A stretch of DNA of 21,611 bases, from IMG/VR virus record IMGVR_UViG_3300028837_000431, positions 1 to 21,611 of that record, one strand, 5' to 3'. Under the pieces are notes generated by a model. The model ran no database searches. It was not told the origin of the DNA and was given only the letters and a program-made list of their open reading frames with translations. Both the position numbers and the translations under genes were made by a program. The DNA is from a virus. Shown piece after piece: positions 16,538-21,611 of the stretch; the first letter of the stretch is position 1, and every line of letters starts with the position of its first letter.

Positions 16538-17277
16538 TATGGGTAGCAGCTTGGGTACTTCGTCTGGTAGTAGGACTGCATCAATGCTTGATCCCCTGCC
16601 CCTGCTACCACAAAAAACTCAACAAAGTTCTGGGGGCTAGACACTATAGAGGTATAGTAGGTCAGACGTTTAAGGGACCAAGTGCCGGTGCAGGCTTGGG
16701 GGGTGGCGGAAGTCTTGTCTACCCCATTCACCGTTACTGTCATCGTGTTCGATGCATCCTTGTGGATGTTGAAAACGCTGAAAGTTCCAGATGGGGATGA
16801 GCCACTGGGGGCGATGGTTTTCAAGCTCGTAGCGCCAAGCTCTACACGTATATCCCCTCCGGTATTGAACAGCCACCGGGAGGTGGGGGAGGGGTCGCCT
16901 AGGCAGTAGCTTTGCTCACTGAGTTTGGGCTTAAAGACTATCCAGCAATCGAAAGCCCCCGCAATCGCAATAGGGCTTGCCTCCCTAGCCAGGTAGTCGT
17001 TAACTTCGTCGATGAAGATTGAACTGTACCCATCTAGGGAGTTTGTGGCTACTGAGGGGTAGGTTGTAGTGTCCGCCAGATTCGCAGTGAAATTGAGGCC
17101 ATTCCCGGAGGCGTCCGCCCACGTTCCTAAGATCCCCTCGGAGGCGCCGGCATCAATTCCGTCAGGGTTCAACCAGACGATTGGGCCCAGTGCGGCAGGA
17201 GTCCATGCAGACGGGCCTGAGCCCGCCGCTCCCCACGGGAAATGCTCAACCCCAATGCCAAGACCAAGTCCGCTCAT
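16537..17277 (-). CDS. Concanavalin-A-like lectin/glucanase-fold (LamG-like) protein
   Basis: This 246-residue protein starts at ATG 17277, which overlaps the upstream stop (TAATG); the open frame extends further but would enter that gene. After a Gly/Pro-rich leader, PIVWLNPDGI (32-41) and GTWADASGNGLNFT (51-64) are the opening strands of a LamG/concanavalin-like jelly roll, where 'W.D.SGNG' is a recurring motif. Strands alternate to the end (FDCWIVFKPK, TMTVTVNGVDKTS, LTYYTSIV, FVEFFVVAG). Such domains bind sugars or serve as fibre heads on virions. With an epimerase and glycosyltransferase just upstream, it may bind a glycan on the host surface, or be a decorated virion protein. No catalytic glutamates of glucanases are evident. 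Confidence 0.75.
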   Translation of the reverse strand: MSGLGLGIGVEHFPWGAAGSGPSAWTPAALGPIVWLNPDGIDAGASEGILGTWADASGNGLNFTANLADTTTYPSVATNSLDGYSSIFIDEVNDYLAREASPIAIAGAFDCWIVFKPKLSEQSYCLGDPSPTSRWLFNTGGDIRVELGATSLKTIAPSGSSPSGTFSVFNIHKDASNTMTVTVNGVDKTSATPQACTGTWSLKRLTYYTSIVSSPQNFVEFFVVAGAGDQALMQSYYQTKYPSCYP

Positions 17278-17516
17278 TACTGGCTCTGCCCTTCGACGAC
17301 CCAGATGATCGTGGTAGCTTCTGCCCCGGTGACTTCCACGTCCTTGAGATCCCAAGGGTAGTGGACTCCGGCGAGCAGGTACACCGTGGCGGTGGCTGCG
17401 TCAGCCCGGAGTGCGATGGACATGGTGCCGGACCCGTTGACTACGAAGCCGTCGTTGGGGTCGATGCTGGTGGTGTCTGCGCTGTAGGCTGTGAGCTTCT
17501 TACCGATCTTCGCCAT
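17277..17516 (-). CDS. Small beta-rich protein, possibly virion surface
   Basis: This 79-residue protein starts at ATG 17516 with AGAGG six bases upstream and overlaps the metallopeptidase gene by 17 bases. It begins with a short basic helix (MAKIGKKLT) and then alternates hydrophobic residues in three or four strands (FVVNGSGTMSIALRADAATA, TVYLLAGVHYPW, TTIIWVVEGQ), like a small beta barrel or sandwich. It resembles in style the 143-residue protein at 6.5-6.9 kb, but I cannot claim homology. Its place before the lectin protein suggests the two may work together on the particle. Confidence 0.6.
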   Translation of the reverse strand: MAKIGKKLTAYSADTTSIDPNDGFVVNGSGTMSIALRADAATATVYLLAGVHYPWDLKDVEVTGAEATTIIWVVEGQSQ

Positions 17517-17796
17517 TTTGTACCTCTTCGAGAAGTTGAACTAGCAACGGGGCTAGGGCGTTACAGATGAGTTCTTCGAACTTGATGATGTCAACGATGC
17601 CAGAAACCCTAAGCCATGCGTGCAGGACCTCATGGGCGATAGTGAGATCGGCCACATCTTCTGGAAGGTCAGGGGAGATCCCAATGAAGAAACCTTTTGA
17701 GGTCTCGTGAAACTCACCGAGAGCATCGTCGCCGAAATCTTCGGGTTGAACAGGTATGTGGGCACTATAGACGGGAATCCTCTCGGGCCATCGCAA
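17500..17796 (-). CDS. Small HExxH zinc metallopeptidase-like protein
   Basis: The frame contains HEVLH (H55, E56, H59 counting from the chosen start), the zinc site of many metallopeptidases, followed 15 residues later by E74-E75 and then a conserved-looking ALAPLLVQLLEE helix. This pattern (HE..H, about 15 residues, EE, 'alaPlL..LL') is familiar from small phage-encoded zincin-like proteins related to ImmA/IrrE. No ATG is present. I chose TTG 17796, which gives 98 residues and has GAGGAGG twelve bases upstream; a later non-standard start cannot be excluded. The first 32 bases overlap the glycosyltransferase end. Substrate unknown: it could process a host regulator or a virion part. Confidence 0.7.
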   Translation of the reverse strand: MRWPERIPVYSAHIPVQPEDFGDDALGEFHETSKGFFIGISPDLPEDVADLTIAHEVLHAWLRVSGIVDIIKFEELICNALAPLLVQLLEEVQNGEDR

Positions 17797-18418
17797 TGCG
17801 GTCTGCTGCCTCCTCGAAACCGTCGTACTGCCACTCCTGGAAGACTTGCATGTCCTCCTCGTAGTAGCCGGCGCCGATCTCGTAGGTCGCGTCCATCTCA
17901 CCTTTGCCAGCGTAGGGGTGTTGGTGATCGAACTGGATGTATGGTAGGTACCGCAGGCGTCCGGTCGCCCCAGCCAGTTGGTACCAAGCGGTGTCGAGGA
18001 ACGAGTGCTTCAGTCCTGGGACCGCCCAATATCCAACCGCTCGCATCAGGTTTCCGCCGATGCAGTGATGGGTGCAAAGATCAGGTCCGTGTAATAGATC
18101 GTCGGGATAGGCCACGTAATCCAGCCCAGCTGCCACTTCCAATTGTACCTGCCAGTCGCTTGGCGAAGGTATGACATCGTCCGCCATAAGGCCGTAGCTC
18201 AGGGCATTGGGATAGGATTCTAGACACCAGTTGAGAGTGTCGCACAGATTGCGCCTTGGTCCTATATGGATCGTCCACCCCTTCGTAAAGGGGATACTTC
18301 GGTAGTCCTCTAGCTTCTCGTCGTCTTCGTGGAGATAGACGTGCAGCTCGGAATCCGGGAACTTTTCGGACAACTTTTTTAGCTTCTCGGGCCTTCCTAA
18401 GCTGGGGAGAATCCACAT
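17765..18418 (-). CDS. GT-A-like glycosyltransferase, 217 aa
   Basis: ATG 18418 overlaps the epimerase stop (TAATG) and GAAGAG lies eight bases before it; a TTG seven codons upstream is less likely. The protein starts straight in a first strand (MWILPSLGRPEKL), typical of short GT-A enzymes that begin with a nucleotide-binding strand. LHVYLHEDD (25-33) is the second strand and YGLMADDVIPS (75-85, D80-D81-V) is the metal-binding acidic motif in the expected place. A later segment with LCTHHCIGGNLMR and FLDTAWYQL resembles the acceptor side. It probably uses the product of the upstream epimerase/dehydratase or a related nucleotide sugar. Acceptor unknown. Confidence 0.7.
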   Translation of the reverse strand: MWILPSLGRPEKLKKLSEKFPDSELHVYLHEDDEKLEDYRSIPFTKGWTIHIGPRRNLCDTLNWCLESYPNALSYGLMADDVIPSPSDWQVQLEVAAGLDYVAYPDDLLHGPDLCTHHCIGGNLMRAVGYWAVPGLKHSFLDTAWYQLAGATGRLRYLPYIQFDHQHPYAGKGEMDATYEIGAGYYEEDMQVFQEWQYDGFEEAADRIAMAREDSRL

Positions 18419-19413
18419 TAGATAAGCTCTTCCCGCCAAGTGATTGGTGTTGCTGCCGTTGATATTTCAACAGGGAGATGGTATCGGAAGGGTTTCGTAC
18501 CCCTCTCCCTAATGTGAAGGACAAGGGATTCGAGAGTGTCGACCAGTAGATGACGCGTTTTGTACCCATAGGTCCTCCGAGCTCGATTGGCTGAGCAAAC
18601 CGCGTGCTTGACTTCTTGCGGCCGATCTTCGACGTAGTCTATCATCTTCGGCGCCTCCGGGATGAGATCCCACAGGTGCTTGACTAGCTGGTTGATCGTG
18701 ACTTCCTCCTCGTCAGGACCGATGTTCACAGTGAAGTTCTGTGGACCGTCGATCATCTTGACGAACACCGGTACGATGTCACGGATGTCTGAGAAGCAGC
18801 GCGTCTGCTCTCCGTCGCCATAGACGATGGGCTGCTGTCCTTGCAGCATCCGGTTCGCCATGATGGACGCGACGTTGCGGAAAGGGTCGTCGTACTTCTG
18901 TCGTGGTCCTACAATGTTGTGCGGCACGGCGATGATGTACTCTACGCCGTGCACTTGGGACAACAGCTGGAGGACCTTCTCTGCCGCGACCTTGGCTATC
19001 CCGTAAGGGTCCTGGGGGCGCGGGGTGTCAAACTCGCTGAAGGGGGTTGGCCCTTTTCCGTACCGTGCCATCGAGGAGCAGAAGATGATCCGCCTGACCC
19101 CCGCGGCGATTGCTGCGGAGAAGACCGCTACGCTGGCGCCGAAGATTGACTCGGTGATGGTGTATGGCGAGAAGACGCTCAGGCCTTCGTGGGCCAGTGC
19201 CGCGCAATGAAATACAGTATCCACACCGGCAAGGTCATCGGCTGTGATCTCCTGGCAGTCCTGGGTGTAGTACGGAATCCCGTTCGGGACGTTCTCAGGA
19301 TCGCCACCGCTCATGTTGTCGAAGCCAATGACTTCGTACTCTGGCAGAAGGGCCTCCGCGATGTGAGACCCGAGGAATCCGGCTATACCGGTGATGGCGA
19401 TTCGTCGCTTCAT
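18418..19413 (-). CDS. NAD-dependent sugar epimerase/dehydratase (extended SDR)
   Basis: ATG 19413 (331 residues) overlaps the upstream stop (ATGA); the frame continues upstream to 19548 but inside the previous gene. The Rossmann motif is G9-x2-G12-x2-G15 in ITGIAGFLGSH, with D32 at the end of the second strand for NAD(H) binding. The catalytic set is S113/S114 and Y137-G-I-A-K141. HNIVGPRQ and the later 'YGDGEQTRCFSDIRDIV' match the substrate side of UDP-glucose 4-epimerases and dTDP-glucose 4,6-dehydratases. It would convert a nucleotide sugar in the cytoplasm, supplying the neighbouring glycosyltransferase. Which sugar is changed cannot be settled by eye. Such enzymes are uncommon inside a virion operon. 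Confidence 0.88.
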   Translation of the reverse strand: MKRRIAITGIAGFLGSHIAEALLPEYEVIGFDNMSGGDPENVPNGIPYYTQDCQEITADDLAGVDTVFHCAALAHEGLSVFSPYTITESIFGASVAVFSAAIAAGVRRIIFCSSMARYGKGPTPFSEFDTPRPQDPYGIAKVAAEKVLQLLSQVHGVEYIIAVPHNIVGPRQKYDDPFRNVASIMANRMLQGQQPIVYGDGEQTRCFSDIRDIVPVFVKMIDGPQNFTVNIGPDEEEVTINQLVKHLWDLIPEAPKMIDYVEDRPQEVKHAVCSANRARRTYGYKTRHLLVDTLESLVLHIRERGTKPFRYHLPVEISTAATPITWREELI

Positions 19414-19943
19414 CCCGTGATGTAGTAACCCTGGACGAGAACGTGGTGGTCGACCAGTGCGGTCAAGGTGTCTCCAGTAACCAAGGCGAGATACTGGCCC
19501 TTGTCGCCATCGAGGTATACTGGCTGGCCGCTCTTGGCGAACGTCCACCGGGAGACGAGCATGTCGTCGCCCTGGCCGTAGGATATGTAATCGGTGTCGT
19601 AGCAGTAAGAAGTCCAGTCAGCGTTCGACTGGATCGGGTGGTTCGCATCGGTGAGGGCGTAGAGCAGCTGGTCGGGCACCATGTCCACAGTGCCGTAAAC
19701 GCCGATGGTAATGCCTGCCGTAAGAGCTGCTGCCATCCCGCCGTACCGCTCGGCGTAGAAGCCGCTTCCAGCCGCGGTGTCTTGAATGAAGGGGATGCAC
19801 CGGTTGAGCTGGACCTTCTCACCAGCTGCTGGGGTGAAGGACCAGGTGTGTGCGTCACCATCTGCTGGGAGGATCTGAGTGAAAGTCCCATTCCGCATCA
19901 AGCGGGAGATGAGCTTACTCTGAGGAACTGAATTCGGTTGCAT
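19410..19943 (-). CDS. Beta-rich protein of unknown role, probably virion-associated
   Basis: Two ATGs lie in tandem at 19946 and 19943; the ribosome site GAGGA suits the second (five bases), giving 177 residues. The protein is rich in Thr, Gly, Tyr and Asp with alternating hydrophobic residues (TFTQILPADGDAHTWSFTPA, ITIGVYGTVDMVP, QYLALVTGDTLTALVDHHVL), as in jelly-roll virion proteins. Two Cys (about 48 and 114) and many Tyr are notable (TSYCYDTDYISYGQGDD). No family is recognised. The position before the sugar enzymes leaves open whether it is a substrate of glycosylation or part of the head or tail surface. Confidence 0.65.
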   Translation of the reverse strand: MQPNSVPQSKLISRLMRNGTFTQILPADGDAHTWSFTPAAGEKVQLNRCIPFIQDTAAGSGFYAERYGGMAAALTAGITIGVYGTVDMVPDQLLYALTDANHPIQSNADWTSYCYDTDYISYGQGDDMLVSRWTFAKSGQPVYLDGDKGQYLALVTGDTLTALVDHHVLVQGYYITG

Positions 19944-20331
19944 CATCTTCCTCTTCGTTAATGTCTTCGTACTGGATTGAAACCACTCCGCCTGAGCTCA
20001 GGTCCGTGTCGTTGTCGAAGGGTAGCACAAGCTGCGGCGATGACGTATCCGGGCGCCTCACTTCGATCTTGCACACATTGGGGCGGTCTGCGATTATAGA
20101 TTCCACAACCGCAATCATCTGCGAGGAACTGACAGATCCGTCCGGGTCCCACAATATCTCTGCCGAGTAGCCATCCAGCATTGACACAGCAAGCTCCGCA
20201 TCCTGTGCAATTCCACTCTCCTTCTGAGTCGAGAAAATCTTCGATAAATCTATCCCAGTCTGTGCTTCCACATACTGGTCGATTACCTTCAACGGGATTC
20301 GGAGGAGCTTCTTCGGCTTGAGCTTCCCCAT
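19915..20331 (-). CDS. Second frame overlapping the cysteine-cluster gene; 138-residue protein of unknown function
   Basis: From ATG 20331 this frame is open for 138 codons and covers nearly all of the cysteine-cluster frame, shifted by one base. By my count 87 of its 138 codons end in G or C (about 63%), which looks like its neighbours, and its second positions are AT-richer, the usual pattern of a real gene. The protein has a basic amphipathic start (KPKKLLRIPLKVIDQYVEA), a helical middle, strands near KIEVRRPDTSSPQLVLPF, and an acidic tail (NEEEDDATEFSSSE). The tail codons also carry the ribosome site of the next gene, and the frame overlaps that gene's start. No family recognised. Either this is the main gene, or both are made. 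Confidence 0.55.
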   Translation of the reverse strand: MGKLKPKKLLRIPLKVIDQYVEAQTGIDLSKIFSTQKESGIAQDAELAVSMLDGYSAEILWDPDGSVSSSQMIAVVESIIADRPNVCKIEVRRPDTSSPQLVLPFDNDTDLSSGGVVSIQYEDINEEEDDATEFSSSE

Positions 20332-20335
20332 TCAT
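19958..20335 (-). CDS. YkgJ-like zinc/iron-chelating cysteine-cluster protein
   Basis: ATG 20335 overlaps the upstream stop (TAATG). The 125 residues carry C43-x2-C46-x2-C49-C50, then C68, C75, C77, IY (79-80), RP (83-84) and C87, with C103 later in AACATLRQRHG. This 'CxxCxxCC ... C ... CxIYxxRPxxC' order is the hallmark of the YkgJ family, proposed to chelate zinc or iron and found in many phages, usually as a small protein of this length. Function is not settled in any system. Its codons end in G or C only about 38% of the time, unlike its neighbours, and a second frame runs through the same DNA, so expression needs proof. Confidence 0.7.
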   Translation of the reverse strand: MNGEAQAEEAPPNPVEGNRPVCGSTDWDRFIEDFLDSEGEWNCTGCGACCVNAGWLLGRDIVGPGRICQFLADDCGCGIYNRRPPQCVQDRSEAPGYVIAAACATLRQRHGPELRRSGFNPVRRH

Positions 20336-20697
20336 TACTGCCCCATCAGGGCCCGGAGGAGAGCCACGTTGTCAGGGCTGTTGGCGGACGCTCCGCTCGG
20401 GGTGTTGAGAGCCTGAAGGTCTCCAGCCACGCTGTTGTCCGGGGCAGTGAACCCTGGGTCTGGGTTGGGCTGCTGGGGCTGGTTGAATCCGGCGTCTCCC
20501 GTCATCTGGGAGAGCAGCTCCAAAAGCTGGATCATGGGCGGCATTCCACCGTCACCCGGAAGGGGAGGTTTGACTCCCTGGGACTGGGCCGCTCTTAGAG
20601 CGTCTCCGGTGAGCTGGGCTTGGGGGGACTGGCCTAGGGGATTTGCTCCCTCGGCCCCCATGAGTTCTTGTAGGATGAGAGCTAGCGGGTTCGGCAT
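20335..20697 (-). CDS. Pro/Gln/Gly-rich small protein of unknown function
   Basis: This 120-residue protein starts at ATG 20697 with GAGGAG five bases upstream and overlaps the peptidase gene by 16 bases. It is mostly disordered (Pro, Gln, Gly, Asn, Ser, Asp) with three short hydrophobic helices: LALILQELMG near the N-terminus, PPMIQLLELLSQM in the middle, and VALLRALMG at the very end. The first and last share an L-x-x-LMG pattern. This looks like a linear binding protein with short docking helices, perhaps a virion or scaffold-like partner. No family recognised. Confidence 0.6.
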   Translation of the reverse strand: MPNPLALILQELMGAEGANPLGQSPQAQLTGDALRAAQSQGVKPPLPGDGGMPPMIQLLELLSQMTGDAGFNQPQQPNPDPGFTAPDNSVAGDLQALNTPSGASANSPDNVALLRALMGQ

Positions 20698-21275
20698 GGA
20701 TGCTCCTCAGTGATTGGGCACAGGGGCCTGATGCATTCGTAGTTGTCCGAGTTCACCACGTAGTCCCAGATGTCATCTGGCTGGGCTCGGTAGGCTGGAA
20801 CGCCGAAGGAGAAGCCATAGTCGGCATAGCTTTTCGCAGCTGCGTAGGAACAGATGGGACGGTTGGGCAAGAAGGCCAAACGCCGGAAGAAGTACGCGCC
20901 GTTGAGGAACTTGTCCAGGGCGTGTAAGACGATCTTGGCCCAGCCGTACTTGGTATCCTTGAGACGGGCAGCGCGTTTGGCAATACAGAGGCGGGTCGCC
21001 GGGCGAATGTTCTTGGCGCGAAAGATTGCCACCTGGTGGCCGGTGTTCACATACGCATTCCAGAGGTTGTGGACCAGGTATCTCCACCTGGCCTCTGCGA
21101 TCTCTGCCTTCCGGATACCCCCACCGTTGGAAATCACACCGACGTGATTCACAACGGTCTTGGCTTCCCCAAATCTCCTGGAAGCCCACCGTATAGCAGC
21201 AGAAATAAAGCCCGGTCCTCGTGTAAACACTAGGTCTCCGGGCTGAAGCTGTTCGAAGTACGAATCTTTCCCCAT
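20682..21275 (-). CDS. Permuted papain-fold (YiiX/NlpC-P60-like) cysteine peptidase
   Basis: I chose ATG 21275 (197 residues) rather than the TTG at 21314, because that TTG is part of a promoter -35 box. LQPGDLVFTRG (10-20) is the conserved opening, H44 in VNHVGVI is the catalytic His, and C142 in RPICSYAAAKSYADYGF is the nucleophile; the His-before-Cys order is the circular permutation of YiiX/YebB-like members of the NlpC/P60 superfamily. QPDDIWDY near residues 165-172 is the common 'tPddi' ending. Such enzymes cut peptide or amide bonds, in cell wall or lipid-linked substrates. It is the first gene of the cluster; it could take part in cell-wall passage or lysis, but no signal peptide or membrane helix is seen. 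Confidence 0.8.
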   Translation of the reverse strand: MGKDSYFEQLQPGDLVFTRGPGFISAAIRWASRRFGEAKTVVNHVGVISNGGGIRKAEIAEARWRYLVHNLWNAYVNTGHQVAIFRAKNIRPATRLCIAKRAARLKDTKYGWAKIVLHALDKFLNGAYFFRRLAFLPNRPICSYAAAKSYADYGFSFGVPAYRAQPDDIWDYVVNSDNYECIRPLCPITEEHPCRTR

Positions 21276-21285
21276 TGTTCTGTGT

Positions 21286-21314
21286 ATAGTACCATACTTT
21301 CTGGGATCTGTCAA
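21286..21314 (-). promoter_or_regulatory. Sigma70-like promoter for the late cluster
   Basis: On the minus strand a perfect TTGACA (21309-21314) is followed, after exactly 17 bases, by TACTAT (21286-21291), four of six bases of the -10 consensus. A start point about seven bases on would be near 21279, only a few bases before the ATG at 21275, so the mRNA would be almost leaderless. It is the best promoter-like match I found before the cluster. Confidence 0.65.
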
Positions 21315-21342
21315 CCCCTAAACCACTATATGTTGTGGTATG

Positions 21343-21390
21343 TGGTACAAAAGGTATACAGTTACGTGCAAGTGTAGACGTTTTGTACCA
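21343..21390. repeat. Ten-base inverted repeat, possible operator
   Basis: TGGTACAAAA at 21343-21352 is matched exactly by its complement TTTTGTACCA at 21381-21390, with 28 bases between. A further partial copy (TGTACAA) begins at 21394. The pair lies 29 bases upstream of the -35 box of the late promoter, a plausible place for a regulator to bind. Confidence 0.5.
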
Positions 21391-21482
21391 GAATGTACAA
21401 CCGTACTGGGTAAATGCGTAACACTGGGTAGAAACTACTCACTCTTACCCCCCTATTACTCATTCCCGGCTATCCACTGATT

Positions 21483-21512
21483 CCCTAGGGCCCCTATAGG
21501 GCCCCTATAGGG
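21483..21512. repeat. Tandem CCCTATAGGG palindromes with an 11-base period
   Basis: CCCTATAGGG occurs at 21492-21501 and again at 21503-21512, 11 bases apart, about one helical turn; a shorter relative CCCTAGGG sits at 21483-21490. The unit GGGCCCCTATA repeats in tandem. A further ACTATAGGG occurs at 21569-21577, which equals the 3' half of T7-type promoters. Palindromes on one face of the helix suggest a protein-binding site. Confidence 0.55.
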
Positions 21513-21611
21513 ACCGGTAGGGCTTCTATATAAGCGGTATGATAGTAATAGGGTTCCTTATTACCGTTACTATAGGGTACTTATAGTCTATATACTATAC
21601 TTAATGTCTCT

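Larger units (their letters stand above)
21315..21611. other. Non-coding, AT-richer region with short repeats at the head of the cluster
   Basis: No gene is supported here. It holds tandem TGTGGTA copies (21334-21347), an ACCAC/GTGGT inverted pair (21322-21339), a ten-base inverted repeat (21343-21390), two ACTGGGTA copies 18 bases apart (21405 and 21423), and CCCTATAGGG palindromes (21492 onward). The last 90 bases are rich in TATA-type steps. An ATG at 21604 on the plus strand might open a divergent gene to the right, but too little is visible. The region looks like a control region between divergent gene blocks. Confidence 0.6.

Noticed and set aside
17278-17355. Upstream extension of the lectin-like frame
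   Set aside because: It is a shifted reading of the preceding small gene; ATG 17277 forms the usual TAATG junction.
19414-19548. Upstream extension of the epimerase frame
   Set aside because: The extra 45 residues are Arg/Pro-rich shadow of the previous gene, and the Rossmann motif begins right after ATG 19413.
21315-21611. A divergent plus-strand gene starting at ATG 21604
   Set aside because: Only two codons are visible and no ribosome site precedes it, so it cannot be supported.
1-21611. tRNA genes, CRISPR arrays, insertion sequences or an integrase
   Set aside because: No cloverleaf-like stretch, regularly spaced repeats, transposase or recombinase motifs were seen; nearly all DNA is taken up by the minus-strand genes.

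Overview
The window looks like the late (structural) half of a tailed bacteriophage genome, or of a prophage, from a bacterial host I cannot identify. Every gene I can support lies on the minus strand in one nearly gapless cluster read from about 21.3 kb down to base 1. The hallmark genes are a large terminase, a portal, a scaffold, a major capsid protein of the type seen in phage SU10 (DUF5309-like), a head-tail adaptor and a large nozzle-like tail protein. There is no tape-measure gene or tail tube/sheath, which fits a short-tailed (podovirus-like) particle. Good Shine-Dalgarno sites (AAGGAG, GGAGG) and a sigma70-like promoter point to a bacterial host. No tRNA, rRNA, CRISPR array or insertion sequence was seen.

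Layout in transcription order, right to left. (1) 21.61-21.28 kb: a more AT-rich non-coding stretch with short repeats, an inverted repeat and a promoter. (2) 21.28-16.5 kb, accessory block: a permuted papain-fold peptidase, a Pro/Gln-rich small protein, a cysteine-cluster (YkgJ-like) protein whose gene is almost completely overlapped by a second plausible frame, a beta-rich protein, an NAD-dependent sugar epimerase/dehydratase, a glycosyltransferase, a small HExxH metallopeptidase, a small beta protein and a concanavalin-like lectin protein. (3) 16.5-13.9 kb: an 878-residue protein with a possible ADP-ribosyltransferase-like segment. (4) 13.9-6.5 kb, packaging and head: small terminase candidate, large terminase, portal, 100-residue protein, scaffold, capsid protein, a protein with a C2H2 (U1/matrin-type) zinc finger and a 143-residue beta protein, followed by a strong TTCG-loop hairpin. 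(5) 6.4 kb to the left edge, tail: a second glycosyltransferase, adaptor, nozzle-like protein, fibre-like protein, a GNAT acetyltransferase and a partial gene that runs off base 1 (possible ejection or neck protein).

The genes are packed with unusual regularity. Nine junctions use TAATG, where the stop and the next start share a base, and two use ATGA, so the cluster probably relies on coupled translation. The most interesting points are the dual-coding locus at 19.9-20.3 kb, the eukaryote-style zinc finger next to the capsid gene, the ADP-ribosyltransferase-like segment in the 878-residue protein, and the set of sugar-modifying genes (epimerase, two glycosyltransferases, lectin) inside a virion operon. 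These suggest, but do not prove, that the particle or its receptor-binding parts carry sugar or other modifications.
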